Assembly (NCBI GenBank): GCA_022113835.1
Contig: JAILWY010000021.1
Location: 7,688,001-7,752,000 of the forward strand
Direction: 5' to 3'
DNA length: 64,000 bases
DNA from: Atopsyche davidsoni
Lineage: Eukaryota; Arthropoda; Insecta; Trichoptera; Hydrobiosidae
Numbering within the stretch: the stretch's first letter is position 1; each line of letters starts with the position of its first letter. Under the pieces are notes generated by a model. The model had not been told where the DNA came from, searched no databases, and saw only the letters and a list, made by a program, of their open reading frames with translations. Below are positions 52,461-64,000 of this stretch, piece after piece. A program made the translations under genes and the position numbers.

Positions 52461-52916
52461 TTTTTTATTTACGATGATTACGAAAAATGTTATTTTACAA
52501 CTTCGCATCACCTAGTTTTTGAAATGTGTAAAAAATACATAACAATCTATCAAATACCCGGCAGTTACCAGACAACAGTTTTTCAGGAAACGGGCATCAG
52601 TCGGGAATATGTTGCACATGGAGGCAAGTTCCCCGATGGTTTGATAATTAACTTTACGGAGTATTTTCGACTCGCGCTTCTCGGATATAAACACGGAATT
52701 CCACGAAGTGTAGCTTTAAAAGCCCCTATTATGTCGGAGTTGTTTCATAATGCGAGCGTACTCTTGAAACTGGCGCCGGCGTTTATAAAAGTAGCAAAAC
52801 CACTTGCTAATAGAACAATTACTCGTGTCGAGAATGCAACCGATTATGTATCTACATCGTCGCAGATAGCATCTAATCAAATGCGACGCCTACGCCTCCA
52901 AGAGCTGCGTTATTAG
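52461..52916 (+). CDS. unidentified open frame, up to 152 codons
   Basis: I do not recognise this frame. It is open from 52461 (after a TAA at 52458) to a TAG at 52914; the first ATG is at 52524, giving 130 residues. It is the longest ATG frame in the window outside the CpG island, and it is not GC-rich, so its length is not explained by base composition. The predicted protein has a mixed, protein-like composition, a central stretch that could be helical (LKLAPAFIKVAKPLANR) and a basic C-terminus (MRRLRLQELRY). There are no cysteine motifs or signal peptide that I can see. It lies inside foxo intron 1 on the opposite strand, 0.28 kb from the long palindrome, so a mobile-element origin or a captured foreign gene is possible. 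No clear promoter or poly-A signal was noted. Confidence 0.3.
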   Translation, partial: FFIYDDYEKCYFTTSHHLVFEMCKKYITIYQIPGSYQTTVFQETGISREYVAHGGKFPDGLIINFTEYFRLALLGYKHGIPRSVALKAPIMSELFHNASVLLKLAPAFIKVAKPLANRTITRVENATDYVSTSSQIASNQMRRLRLQELRY

Positions 52917-55786
52917 CAGACTGTCGGGGAAATGCAAGAATTGCATAGGACATATGCAGTTTATTAATGAGCATCAGTAGCTAAATACCTACGACCTATA
53001 ATTATTACATATAATACTTTTTTTCTCAGGGTTTTTTTTAATGATTCCTTATAAAACGTTTTATAATCTGTACTAGTTTCCGACGCGATATAGAAAGGCC
53101 TTTTCGCAAGACAATCAATAAATATTTTGTAGTTTGAAATGTTGAAAAAAAATTACAATTTATTGTTAAATTAAATTTGAAAATAAATTCAAAAGCAATA
53201 TTAAAATTTATAAGATTGATACACAGATAGTAAAGTTTGAAGAACTTCGATGTGTTTTATTTTAAGTCCAAAAACTAGAGTAAAATTGTATCTTCAAGTT
53301 ATATATTTTCGTCAGAAAAATTGTAACGATTTACAAATAACAGAAGTCGAGATTTTCTCGATATTATTTTTTTTTGTCTTGTTACAAACATATATTATAT
53401 AACAGTTATAACAAATAAATATTTGATAGATAATTAATCCATTGCCGTGACCCACTAGGCTGTCCAGGGTGGCCATCTTCCACTTGCTGTTCAACTTCTA
53501 CAGGCCGAAGATGATATTTCAACAAATTATATTAAGATAATAATTTTAGTTAACCCTTAATTTTAAACAGCTGCAGAAGTTACCAATAACGACCATCAAT
53601 GTTTCTAGTGAGAATTTACAATATATGAACTTTCGTGTATGACCCCAGGAGGTAAATTTTATCATGAGGTTATATGTTAATTATTACAAAGCATGTGTTT
53701 ATCAGGAGTATGCAGTCAGTAAAATGCAGATATCCAGTGCATTCCTTATCGAATACAAGGCGGATTTTAAAACGATACGTTTGGAGTTGTTGCGTTTTTT
53801 TTCCTCTTATTGACTGGAAAGCAAGTGGAGATATTTCGGTCACACGGCTAGCACGGTCGGCCAACTCCCTGGACGTCTGGAGAGACTTCTAAATCTTGCT
53901 GCATGCCGTGCAGCACACGGTACAACTAACCTTCAAAATTTAAACTAATTTTGATGATTCAAACTGAACGAGCGCAGAGTTTAACTAATACAACTAAGAA
54001 CTACGCGGAGAGAGCTGTGGGCAGAAAATCAAAAATATAATAATATAGTACATAAGAATGCGTTTTTTTTTTATATATGCAACATACTGACCCTGGAAAA
54101 AAGAAATGAACTATCTGCTACAACACTAAATTATCTACAGTATAATATTTATAGAATATATAATAAATAGTATAGCGAATAAGTGATATCTACAAGTTTA
54201 TATCCAAAAATATAACACAATATAGATTCGCTCGGTTATAAAGAAAAAGTTTTACATATAAAATTATGATTGTGTAATTTATTAAAGTAGGGAGAGGTTT
54301 TTGATTTTTCAATATCGAATTCAACGGGATTGGTCAAAGTGCAATAGTTTACACAAAACGATTAAAACAATAAGTTAGGCATCCAAAGAAGCAAAGAATT
54401 TCACTCTCGCCGGCAAATGGCGGCTTGCCAGTTCGGAAAGTTAAAAACGAACACCAGTTTTGAATATTATATTTTTTATTAAAAGCAAAAGTTTGTACCG
54501 AAGCCAAGTGGTGAGTAAGCCTGCGATTAAACTACGGCATAGCGTCTCGTATCGGGAGTGCGTAAATAATGCCGCTTCTGGGACTCGCGAGGGGCTTACG
54601 GAATTTGTACGGAGTCTTCAGTTAACAACATTCAGGCTGGAAATCTTTTTAAGTACCAAAACATATCTGCCCGGCGAGATCCACTCCGCGGCCTGGGGAT
54701 GCCTCACTTCTCAATAGAGAGAAAACTCGCTAAGTGGATGAAGCACCCGAGCGCGAGATAAAGGACTTTCTCAATCTTCGAGGAAATTGAGTAAATTATT
54801 GGCAAGCATGTCATCTCGGTGGAGACGGTTAGCGCAGCCCTCTCGCTTATCCTGAGATTAATTTGGGTCCGTTGTTCAAACTTGGAAATACTTTCACCGA
54901 AGAGCTTTTGAGGAACACAACATGAGTAAATAATGTCAAACTCGTGATAATATCCGATAAAGTTCACCATACATTGTGCGGCCGAGTTCATCAAACGCGA
55001 TCACGTCATCCTCCGAGATTAAAATATTTAAAAAAAATCAAATCGGGGCTGAAAAGTATCAGATAACTAAGTGTGCAGTGCTAAGATTGGTAACACGTCT
55101 TTGCAAAAGCGTGGAAAAATATATAACATGTTTGATACTCGACAAGAATAATTCGATTCTAATGTGCGATAGGAAATACGATAGCGAGAAAAAGAATCTC
55201 ATTAGGATTGCCTGAGACGGGTCATCTCGCATTACTGACGAGCTTATCTCTCCGAACACTTATCGGCTCGCAGGATAACCTGCGACGCAGAAAACAATAA
55301 CATTGCCGCGGACGCTCCTCGCCGCCGCGTCACTCGCTGCCGGCTCGGGCGCCCCTCTCGACAACACTACTTGTGACAATACCCGGAATGTCACAAGCGC
55401 GAGACGTCAATCGGAGAAGAAGACTCAATACTTGACAGGTGTCATTTTTGAACGATTCGCGGATGGGTCGGGGCACCCGACGCGGATATATTTACAAACG
55501 TGATCCACAACCGGGGCACGCTAATTGAAATTATCGAGACAATCGGAGCACTGACATCGGCACGGTACTATCCAGCGATACTCCTCGAGCGTCGAGGGAA
55601 AAGGCGGGCAAAGCGAACGGGAAGGCGGGCACGGGGGAGAGGGCGACGGCTCGCGGCGAGGAGACTCCCGCCACTCTCGGCACTCCCGGCGCGGCGCCCA
55701 CCCGTCGGGGGGACCGGGGCGGCCCGACGGAGGGGGAGGAGATCCGACGCTCGGGAGAGGGAACTCCGGAAGAGGAGCGCGCTTAC

Positions 55787-56018
55787 CGACGGCGGAGAGC
55801 TGGTGAGCGGAGCACTTGTCGGAGCCCGCGTCCTCGGGAGGGTCCACGTAGTCGTCGGGGCGCGGCAGCGGCCAGGTGTTGGAGCGCGCGCGGGTCTGCG
55901 GCTCGAAGCCGGCCTCGCCCGCCTCGCCCAGCTCGCCGAGGCCGCCCAGCAGGCCCATCTCGGCCGGCTCCCCGGGCGGCGTGCGCCAGGGGCCGCCGTA
56001 CGCGCCGCCCACGTCCAT
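55787..56018 (-). CDS. foxo: FoxO transcription factor, first coding exon (partial gene)
   Basis: FoxO is the nuclear effector of insulin/IGF signalling: AKT phosphorylates it and it leaves the nucleus. This exon encodes residues 1-77 plus the first base of codon 78. Residues 38-54 read [17 protein letters not shown], the invariant N-terminal FoxO block; R43, R45 and T48 form the RxRxxT AKT / 14-3-3 site. The first 37 residues are Gly/Glu/Leu-rich and poorly conserved in the family. The ATG at 56018 sits in a strong context (GAGCCATGG) and is the first in-frame ATG after an in-frame TAA at 56136-56138. The exon ends at a clear donor, GCCGTCG followed by GTAAGC (intron begins at 55786). The phase-1 end matches exon 2 exactly. 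Codon third positions are almost all G or C because the exon lies inside the CpG-rich island. Identity is certain at family level; the exact transcript start is not known. Confidence 0.95.
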
Positions 56019-56468
56019 GGCTCGGCGCGACCCGTTCAGCGGGGCGACTCGAGGGCGAGGCGGCGCGGAGGTCCGCCCGCTCTCATAGTCTCCGGCGCGG
56101 CCCGAGAGACTCCGGCGCCGGACGCGGCCGCCGAATTATGCGAGCGGAAGATATTATGCGGTCCTCGGCTCCGGCCGTCCGGGCGAATTTGAATTTCAAT
56201 TCGGACGATCCGCGCCGACGGGGAAGCGCGACCGCCCGAGGGGACGCGGCGGGCCCGCGGGCTCGGGGGCCTCTCGCCGCGGCGACCGGTCCGGCCCCGG
56301 CCTTCTCGCTAAATATACGCGCCGCCGGCGCTGCCCGATCGCATGTCGCCGCCGCCCGCGAGGACTCGCGGAAGCCGAACTCCGCGAGCGGTCGCCGCGC
56401 GGGCGAGACGGTCCGGAGGGCCCGTCGACCTCTGGCGGGCGCGATAGCGGGCTTATCTGCGAGCCCGA

Positions 56469-56497
56469 GTCCCAGTCCCGGTCCCGGTCCCGGTCCG
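56469..56497. repeat. (TCCCGG)n hexamer microsatellite
   Basis: About four tandem copies of TCCCGG with one variant copy (TCCCAG), upstream of the foxo start codon. Confidence 0.85.
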
Positions 56498-56689
56498 CTC
56501 TCCGGGGGTCGCGGCGCGGGCGCTGCGCCTGCGGGGGGGCCGTCGGGCGCCGCCGGGGACTCGGGAAGCCCGCGGGAAACTGCGGCGAAACGTAAACAAA
56601 ACACGCGGTCGCGGCGGTGCTGCGTAGTAGGCGCGCTCGGCGGGCGGCGTGCGGACAGGTTGGCGGGCGCGCGCGGACTGGCCGGCCAG

Positions 56690-56755
56690 CGCGGCGCGGG
56701 GCGGGGCGGGGCGGCGCGGGGCGGGGAGCGGGGCGCGGGGCGGGGGGCCGGCGCT
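56690..56755 (+). promoter_or_regulatory. G-run cluster with GC-box-like motifs
   Basis: Plus strand holds repeated GGGGCGGGGC-type blocks with at least eight runs of three or more G. This could bind Sp/KLF factors (GGGGCGGGG core) and could fold as G-quadruplex DNA on the foxo template strand. It is about 0.7 kb upstream of the foxo ATG. Function is inferred. Confidence 0.5.
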
Positions 56756-58084
56756 GCGGCGCCCGCGCATGCGCCGCCCGGCCCGCCGTCTTCGAATCGC
56801 GTGAAAACTTTCGGGATCGCTCTCGACCGCTCGCCGATGTTGACGTTCGGCCCGACGCGCGTCGGTAATTATTCAGCGGCGTCAGATGACCCGAGTCGAC
56901 GGCCGCGAGTCCGACGAATCGGACGAATCGGCCGAGAAGCGGTCCCGCGGGACGCGAGGAGAGAGGTCCGCGCGATCAGATATCCCGGGTCCTGTCACCG
57001 GAAACCTGTTCCGCTCCGGATCCCGCCCGGCCAGTATTTCTGGTTCTCCGGGCCGGCGCCACTTCCTCGAGTGTTTCGCAAAAAACCCTCAGCAGTCGGA
57101 GGGGAGGCGAGGGGGCGCTTCCTGGTGTAGCGGCTACCCCGGCACCGGGAATTACACCAAAAATGTGTCATTTGTAATGATCGCTCAGCGATAGTATCGC
57201 CATTTGTGAGTACGTTCATTTTGATGCAATCAAAATATCTCAAGAATATTTAAGTAGGAATTTTTTTTCTCTTTATTGCCGAGTGGAGGACGTCCGAACG
57301 ACAGTAAACCGAGAACGGGAAGTCCTCGAGCCGCAAGCGAGAGACACGAAAATAAGCATTCAAATGAAACCGTATCCGTCTTCGGCATTTGCCGTGGCGC
57401 ACTCGGGGGGCCTCCCCCAGAGGGAGTTTTTTCTCGATTGTTTTTTTTTTCCCTCTAGAACTTGGAGACCCTTTGTAATTTTAACAAAATAAAAAAAAAC
57501 TTATAACTTCCCACGATTCGAAATCGGGACCCCGAGCATGCGCTGGGCGCGGAACTGCGAGGCGGTAAATATATTTATACAAGTCACAGTCCTTAAATAC
57601 TATTTATGTTGTTTGAAAATCATACTTTCAATTTTATTTTTAAAAACCACGGATCCCATCAAAATACAAATTAAAATATTTCGATAGGCAAAATTCAAAA
57701 GGCACCAAAAATTTCAAAATAAATATTTGGCTGAATTATTTTTTTAGGTGAAGCCATGAGGTTGTTAAGCCTCGCATATTGCTTAAAAATTTTCTTAATC
57801 AAAAATAATTACTGTCTTTACTTAAATTAAGTCTATTTTAATAACGATTCAATGGTGTTACAATATTGCTGGGTAATTGGTAATTGTACAAATTTTTTTA
57901 TCTCTAAAGCCAAAATAAAACGTAAGCTATGACGTCATTTTACCATACTTAGATTAACTTCGGTTAACGACTCCTGAGTTCGAAATAATTTATATTATTA
58001 CAGCTAGAATTATTTATAAATTCTCGATGCGATCAGAGGCATTTGGCATAATACGACTTTGATTTTTCTGTATCAGAGAGAGTT

Positions 58085-58170
58085 TAAGTGGCGATAATTT
58101 ATGAAGGATATAAACTCAGAACTCCGTGATCTGTAAGCAGACGTGTTAACAACTGGATCACGAGGCGTTT
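58085..58170 (-). repeat. tRNA-derived SINE-like fragment
   Basis: On the minus strand, CGCCTCGTGATCCAGTTG starts an A-box-like segment and GGAGTTCTGAGTT is a degenerate B box about 30 bases later. The pattern resembles the tRNA-derived SINEs common in Lepidoptera (Metulj type, as I recall them). Ends not defined. Confidence 0.5.
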
Positions 58171-61100
58171 TTTTTTTGTTTTAGAAAGAAATTAATCTAA
58201 GATTCTGTCTTCACCTAGATCTTATTTATAGCAGAATAAATACCAAAAAGCAATTAAATCGTTAGCGAGGGGAGAAATAGGCTCGGATGATAATTGATTT
58301 GATTCTCGTAATTATCGAGAACAGGTGAATTCCCGTAAGATTTAGTGTTATCAAGTGATACTTTCCCACGGTGGGGTGGCGCAGAACTACCTCGCCCCCT
58401 TCCTCCGCGGGTACACACGAACCTGAAAACTACCCCGAGCCTGCAACAGTTTGTGAGAAATCAATTTTCCAAGAGCTATCGTAACGATTTGCCAAACATC
58501 TCTTAATATTTTTGGTACCGGTATGATTTTATATAAAAAAAATATAATTTCGCCCCTTTTCAAACAAAAATAGGCTTACTTAGAATTTCAAAGCCGTATA
58601 AGCAAGAATTCGTACTCAAGGATATTGAGTTTTGTAATTTTTTTCACTACATATAATATATCCGGGAGAGCAATAAATTTATATTTCTGTTTCACATTGA
58701 CTATATTTGCTGTATTTAAATATCTAATACCAGGCTTGATTAACCATTTTGTACGTTTCGGTACAAGTTAGCATTTATTATTTTCAAACATTATCGTGCT
58801 ATCATATTTTTAAATATTACAATCTGTTTGCCATGGCAAATCTTATTATTTAATACATAGTAAATAAAACTTAGTTTAAATCACATTCTTATATTTTTTT
58901 CCAAAAAGATATTCGTATCTGATTTAATCAAATATATATATTTTTTAATTTTTAGCCCGTCAACGAACTTCAAAAGTTCTGCTTTCTAAGAATTACACTT
59001 AATTGTGTAACTTATAAAGTTAAAACTTATAAAATAATTAAAATAATGCAAAAAGTGGCATAAAATCTATGAAAGTCAAAAATATAATGGATTAATCAAA
59101 AAACGTTCAAGCCTATGGATTTTATGGTTTTTAATTCAGATTATGTAAGTATTTTTTGGCTTGTTTTTAAAAAACACAGAGTCATTTAACATTAACCAAA
59201 ATATATTTTTTTAATCCAGATTAAATTGAATAGTGATAACGAAAGGGTTAAGTTCGTCAAACGAATTTAAAACAACCCTGTTTTGTTGATATAAATTAAG
59301 AGCGATTTTGATCAAATCACTGAAAATGTATAACAGGTACAATTTGTTAATTAAATTACGAAACAACGATTTTTGCAAAATATATGTGAAGTATTAAACA
59401 GCTTGGTAATTGCTATTCAATAAAATCAGTCTTTCGGAACACGAGTGTTAGCACTTTTTGAGGAGGGGAACTGCAGAGAAAACCTGATTGTAATTTTCAA
59501 TAGACCTTCCGGTGATTATTAGGCAATTCTCACCTGTAATAAACTAGTCAGTGATAGGTCTCCCCTCTCGGGCGATTTACGGAGGTGAAAAACGATCCTA
59601 TAGGAAAAAGAATTCCGAAATAATGCCTGGCGAAAGGCTACACCGGCGCTCCCTTAAACTCAAAGCTGAGGGAAGGTCGAGTACGTTTTAGAAAAACCAA
59701 TGATTAATTAATAAATATATACATATTTTTATTTTTATATATTTATCTATTAACAAGACCACGTTGCTCAAAAACATTGATACACAGCCAGAAAGAATGA
59801 GCTCAGATTTTTCTTGTACATATGCCTTAAATAACAATATCTAGAATTTATTTTATTTTATAATATGTCTACAGTTTATATTAAAAAATATATAAAATTT
59901 TAATACATTAATTAAATAATCTAGTATATAATGATTACAGATGCTACTTTGGACCCCTTCCTCCTCCCCCGCCGCGGGGGGTGAGAATGTATGTCGGTTC
60001 TTCTTGTGATTTATTTGCGTAGCGAACAAACGTATTTTAGGGCGGCTAAGTGTTCGAGTGGTAACTGAGATGAAATTTATGTTCAATGCCAGCAAGTCCA
60101 GAGCTGCACATCTCACTACTTCATCTTACATAAGCAGTTTCTGGAGATTTCTGCGAAGTGACCAACTAAGAACAAAGCGAAAACTTATGCGATATACCAC
60201 GGGCTATTCGGGCTCACGACTGACTGCCTTTTCCATTTTATTTTCATGAAAAAATAAATATATAAGGTTTTACTGATTTGCGTGACGGACTTCGTTATCC
60301 GATCGGATTGAAATTAACCACAATTTTGTGGAATCAATTCAGGACAGGGGGTTATTCTAAAATGGGGTTGCATAAATTATAATATCATCGGGTTTTATTT
60401 ACAACTTTGTACCTACTTATATATTTTAAAAATGATGTCAACCGTCTCGTGAACAAATGATTACCACGCTTGTTTGCAAATCACAGGGTTTCGGTATCAG
60501 AATGGGTGGTGCAATATTTTTTTCTAGTTTTGGATAAATATGGACTCTGTTAAAAACTCTTTAAGAAAAATCTTTTTTCGTATGGATTTAAATTTAACTT
60601 TTAACACTGATATTGAGGTGTTATGTGTGATTTCATTTTATAAAAGTAAAATTATTATCGAATGTATAAATATATTTTTTACACATAGCAGAGTTGGGAA
60701 TATATTATTATTATTGTTGTGTCCATGTCCATCGGTATGAAAAGTCGCAAAATTATTTTTATTTTATAAAAATGGTAAATCTGATTTCCGCCTATGTTAA
60801 TATGCTTCTAGCTTCACTGGGTACATACAACGTGAATTTACTGTGCATTTGTGTAGGTATCTTTCCATCTAATAAAAGCATATCTGCTGTACTAAATATA
60901 TTGCACGGAAAGCAACTGGCGATATAACGATTTTTATATATTGTGTATAAACTTATATTACACCTTGGTTTCTACGAATATACTTCCAAAAGAAAAGTGT
61001 GAGAGTATGGAATCCAAAATATGACTGCAGCAAAACTTTGAAACATTTTCACATAAAAGTGAATAGGTACGAAGTTTTACAGGAAGAGATAGGTATCTCC

Positions 61101-61677
61101 CGTTCCTATATTATATGTAGGATTATAAAGTAAGGACATATCGCTAAAAAAAGACGACTGGGCAATAGATAAGATATATTTTCATCGTTAGGTTCTCTCT
61201 ACGCTTCTAACAGCAATCGCCGAGATTCTTTTTATGACTTTCGCAAAGATCAAATTGATACTGATACAATCGTGAATGTCTGTCTACAGGGGAGCGAACG
61301 CGAGGGGAGCTAAACCCCGGGGTCAGGCGAGACCATAGGTGAAACACTGCAATATTTGAACTGTCTTGTATTTCATTAAATAAAAAAAAAACGTCTACAT
61401 GCTACTCCGTACGTACAAGCGTTTGTATCAGTCCGATGATGAAGGATTCAATTTTCACCGTTACACCTCATTTTATATACACAGCAGTACATGTACGTGA
61501 TGGCGCACATTGTAGACAATACCGCACATGACCTTACATAAAATTTCAAATGATATTGATATATGGTAAATCCGGTGCGTTTTCCCAGGACCTTTAAACA
61601 CGCACGGTGTTATACCGCATTAGTTTTTTTCAGCCGATTACAGTGATACTTTTGATATCGACTAGATAATTACTTAT

Positions 61678-62060
61678 ATGTTAAAGTTAGTAGGGGAGGT
61701 ATCGATCTTATACCAAAAGGGAGAGGCAGACATGATGCGTTTGAGATTCATAGAGAAATTTGTAAATCTTAGACAGAATTTCCATTCTGTGCTTTCAGCG
61801 AATCTTCAAATTCCATGCTGGTGCTGGCGGTGTGCCAAAAAGGAACCTAGAGGATGGGCGTCTTAGAGATACGACTCAAAGAAATGGCAGGTGCCAATTC
61901 AACCTTATCCATGGGAGCAATAAATTTATGCGCTTTTCAATGGCGTAAAGTCGTTCTCAAATCTAACACGCAGTTAGCTTCAAAATGTATTGAAAATATG
62001 AACAGACAAATGGCTAGAAGATTACAAGCACTTTTGTTTGTGAGTGCTTTCGTCATTTGA
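61678..62060 (+). other. two overlapping short open frames, unidentified
   Basis: An ATG frame of 62 codons (61678-61866) overlaps by 13 bases with an ATG frame of 68 codons in another frame (61854-62060). The second contains a basic stretch rich in Arg, Lys and Gln near its end. The arrangement would fit a frameshifted relic, but I recognise no family, and both are short enough to occur by chance. Confidence 0.2.
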
Positions 62061-62761
62061 CCTTTCACACACTTCGCTATCTTCTAATCATTTGATTGCA
62101 CGCGAAGTATATAGGATATTCAAAAGTAACATGCGGTACTAGTAGCGCGAAAAAATTGATTTCCAATTTAAAATTTAAAAAATACGACATGAATAGTTTT
62201 ATTTTTTGTTTGCATATCAATGTCTTAATATAAGGGTAAATATTTTTTTGTTAATTCCATTTATACACGTAGAATATCTACGTATAGAGTATGTTTGTTT
62301 GTAAATTTCAATATAAGCTATAAGCGTTGTAAAATCGTGGACAGGATATAATAAAGGGGAGGCTGCAGTTGGGAAGGCCTTCGATTTCCATCCCCTGTCG
62401 AGCGCGCGGCATCTCTATACATGGCCATAAAATCCTTTATTTTTGCTCCTCACGCAGAAGTCAGCTACGCTAATAAGACGACTGTTGAACAAAAAATGGA
62501 ATCGTCCAATGAAATCTCATATGGCCGGTTCCATCTAATTTTCTACTTCGGATGAAAAGATACTTAACTTTATGTCTCTTCCTGGTGCCGTAAATATAAA
62601 ATCTGGAAGTTGGAGAGTGCGTACCTTGGGGTGGATATAGGCTGTAAAATTCCGTAGCGGATTGAAGAATTTCGCATGAAAAAATCCCGGCGATAACGAT
62701 CATAACTAGAACCCTATATGTTCTTATAATACCTTGTAGGAACATCCCTTGGCATTCTTAG

Positions 62762-62763
62762 TA

Positions 62764-62798
<35 letters not shown>
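62762..62798. repeat. (AT)n microsatellite
   Basis: About 37 bases of alternating A and T with one interruption. Confidence 0.9.
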
Positions 62799-62802
<4 letters not shown>

Positions 62803-63755
62803 CACTTATATTTAATACTATAGGTATTTCAATACTTATTGTTATTTAATATTTCAAATTATGTGAGCACATCTCGTTTAATAAACTAAATATTTTTAAT
62901 ACAAAATAGCTTCAATTGATCGGTTTGTAACTGTAAAAAAGTTGGATAGACGTAAAGTAATAATTTGACATTATTGTCATTAAACCATGGCTTAGATAAA
63001 TCTGAAATGAATTACATATATTTAAATCTTATTCAATAAGTTGCATTGTGTGTAGCTTTTAAATTTTATTTGAACTTAATTCTTTTCAGTGTAATCAATT
63101 TACCATGTAAAATGAATACTGTTAGTAAATAAAAAAGAAGAAAATATCATAAATTATATTTTAAACAAAAGTTCTGATTTTGGCCAAACGTAAAATATTA
63201 AAAAAAAATTATAAAACTGATCGAAAATTATCTTTATCTCTACTTTTTATTATAAATAATATGTTTGTAATTTATTATTAGGAAGTTGTTCCGCAAAACT
63301 CATAACTAAAGCTTTATTTACGGAATTCGGTTTCCCGTTTGCCTGCCATGCCGTAAACTTTCTTCGTATTGCTTACGCCTCTTTAGGAGTGTGAACTTTG
63401 GTACTTCGCTTATCAGTTATTTTGATTTTGTTCTCTTTTTGGAAACCACGTTGTTTCCAATAACCAATAACAGCTCACACAAATTCACCAGCGGATGCGT
63501 CTACCGCAAAATGCAACATATTTTTTGTGACGTCTGTTTTCGTAGACTGTTCCCATAAGAACTTTAAAAAATGCGCTTGCATACAATACAGCCTAAAGCA
63601 GTCTACACACGGGACATCACAACCGACAGGTAGCCATTAGAACAAAACCGTAAAAAAAAAATTTACTTGTATCTCAAGCAATGACCAAAACACATTCATT
63701 CATAATATTTATTTCTTACCGAACTAAGATCTTTGTTTACGTAAATCTGTATTAA

Positions 63756-63756
63756 A

Positions 63757-63787
<31 letters not shown>

Positions 63788-63790
63788 TTT
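63756..63790. repeat. (AT)n followed by poly-T
   Basis: Twenty-four bases of alternating A/T run directly into about 11 T residues. Confidence 0.9.
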
Positions 63791-64000
63791 CTCTCTGATT
63801 AACTTTTATTTCAGCATATTGAATTAAGTATCTTGTGCCTACGTGACTGTCTGTCTGTAATTATTTTTTTTTTATAGCAATCAACACGGTGCTTTATGTT
63901 ATTTGATACATATAACATGGCTTTTAGTCATTTTGATATTTACAATCATAATTTTCAAAATTGTTTGCTATCATGGATTTCAATAAAATCAATCATAATT

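Larger units (their letters stand above)
43860..55786 (-). other. foxo: foxo intron 1 (11.9 kb)
   Basis: Bounded by a GTAAGC donor at 55781-55786 and a polypyrimidine-CAG acceptor at 43860-43874. Most of it is AT-rich and featureless. Inside it I see a 78-codon ATG frame at 44258-44494 that I do not recognise, GC-rich islands near 46.5-46.8, 47.65-47.87, 48.6-48.8, 49.4-49.6 and 51.5-51.8 kb, a degenerate tandem repeat at 48.34-48.61 kb, a poly-T run, a long palindrome at 51.99-52.18 kb and an unidentified frame at 52.46-52.92 kb. From 52.9 to 54.4 kb I see nothing beyond AT-rich sequence. Confidence 0.9.
55280..57180 (-). promoter_or_regulatory. foxo: CpG-rich island: presumed foxo promoter, 5' UTR and exon 1
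   Basis: About 1.9 kb of very high G+C and CpG density in an otherwise AT-rich window, with sharp edges against AT-rich flanks. It surrounds the foxo start codon. No TATA box in a position I could defend. It carries a hexamer microsatellite at 56469-56497 and a run of GGGGCGGG-type blocks at 56690-56755. The long open frames on both strands here (for example 55500-56192 and 56138-57130 on the plus strand) come from the scarcity of AT-rich stop codons and are not genes. Promoter role is inferred from position; no transcript start can be read. Confidence 0.65.
57181..64000. other. AT-rich DNA upstream of foxo
   Basis: No recognisable gene. A smaller GC-rich patch at 57.28-57.46 kb trails the CpG island, and another lies at 58.37-58.45 kb. 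Contains a SINE-like piece near 58.1 kb, two short unidentified frames at 61.68-62.06 kb and two AT microsatellites (62.76 and 63.76 kb). The rest looks like ordinary AT-rich intergenic sequence. Confidence 0.6.

Noticed and set aside
54460..55260. Several 66-96 codon frames on both strands
   Set aside because: Mutually overlapping, no motifs, no coding-like composition.
55500..57130. Long open frames (up to 330 codons) on both strands of the CpG island
   Set aside because: They overlap each other and foxo exon 1 in several frames, are low-complexity (Arg, Ala, Gly, Pro) and follow from the lack of AT-rich stop codons.

Overview
This is a stretch of insect nuclear genome, most likely from a moth or butterfly. 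It is AT-rich and gene-poor, with a few sharply GC-rich islands. The only gene I can name is foxo, the forkhead transcription factor of the insulin pathway, on the minus strand. Its first coding exon lies at 55787-56018 and carries the conserved N-terminal AKT-site block. Its second lies at 43639-43859 and carries the first part of the forkhead DNA-binding domain. The two exons join in phase across an 11.9 kb intron. The exon that should follow, with the DNA-recognition helix, was not found, so positions 1-43638 are probably the start of a very large second intron. The lepidopteran assignment is inferred. It rests on an insect-type FoxO, degenerate repeats ending like the non-LTR tails common in Lepidoptera (48.3-48.6 kb), tRNA-derived SINE-like pieces and cecropia-type mariner remains.

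Layout from right to left, in foxo's direction. 57.2-64 kb is AT-rich DNA upstream of foxo with microsatellites, a SINE-like piece and two short unidentified frames. 55.3-57.2 kb is a strong CpG-rich island holding the presumed promoter, 5' UTR and first coding exon. 43.9-55.8 kb is intron 1, with several small GC-rich islands, a 90-bp-arm near-perfect palindrome at 52.0 kb, an unidentified 152-codon open frame at 52.5 kb and a degenerate tandem repeat at 48.3 kb. 43.6-43.9 kb is exon 2. Below that the presumed intron 2 carries minisatellites (21.8, 39.2, 42.1, 43.3 kb), foldback and mariner-derived elements (10.7, 13.8, 29.5, 42.3 kb), a duplicated E-box module at 26.5-26.8 kb and two exon-like islands on the opposite strand (12.7 and 34.0 kb).

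No operon-like structure, CRISPR array, rRNA gene or intact tRNA gene was seen. Most other open frames are short, lack codon bias or homology I can recognise, or are GC-island artefacts. The points most worth checking are the two plus-strand exon-like islands, the orphan frame and palindrome in intron 1, the MITE with a tRNA-like core, and the duplicated GTCACGTGAC module.
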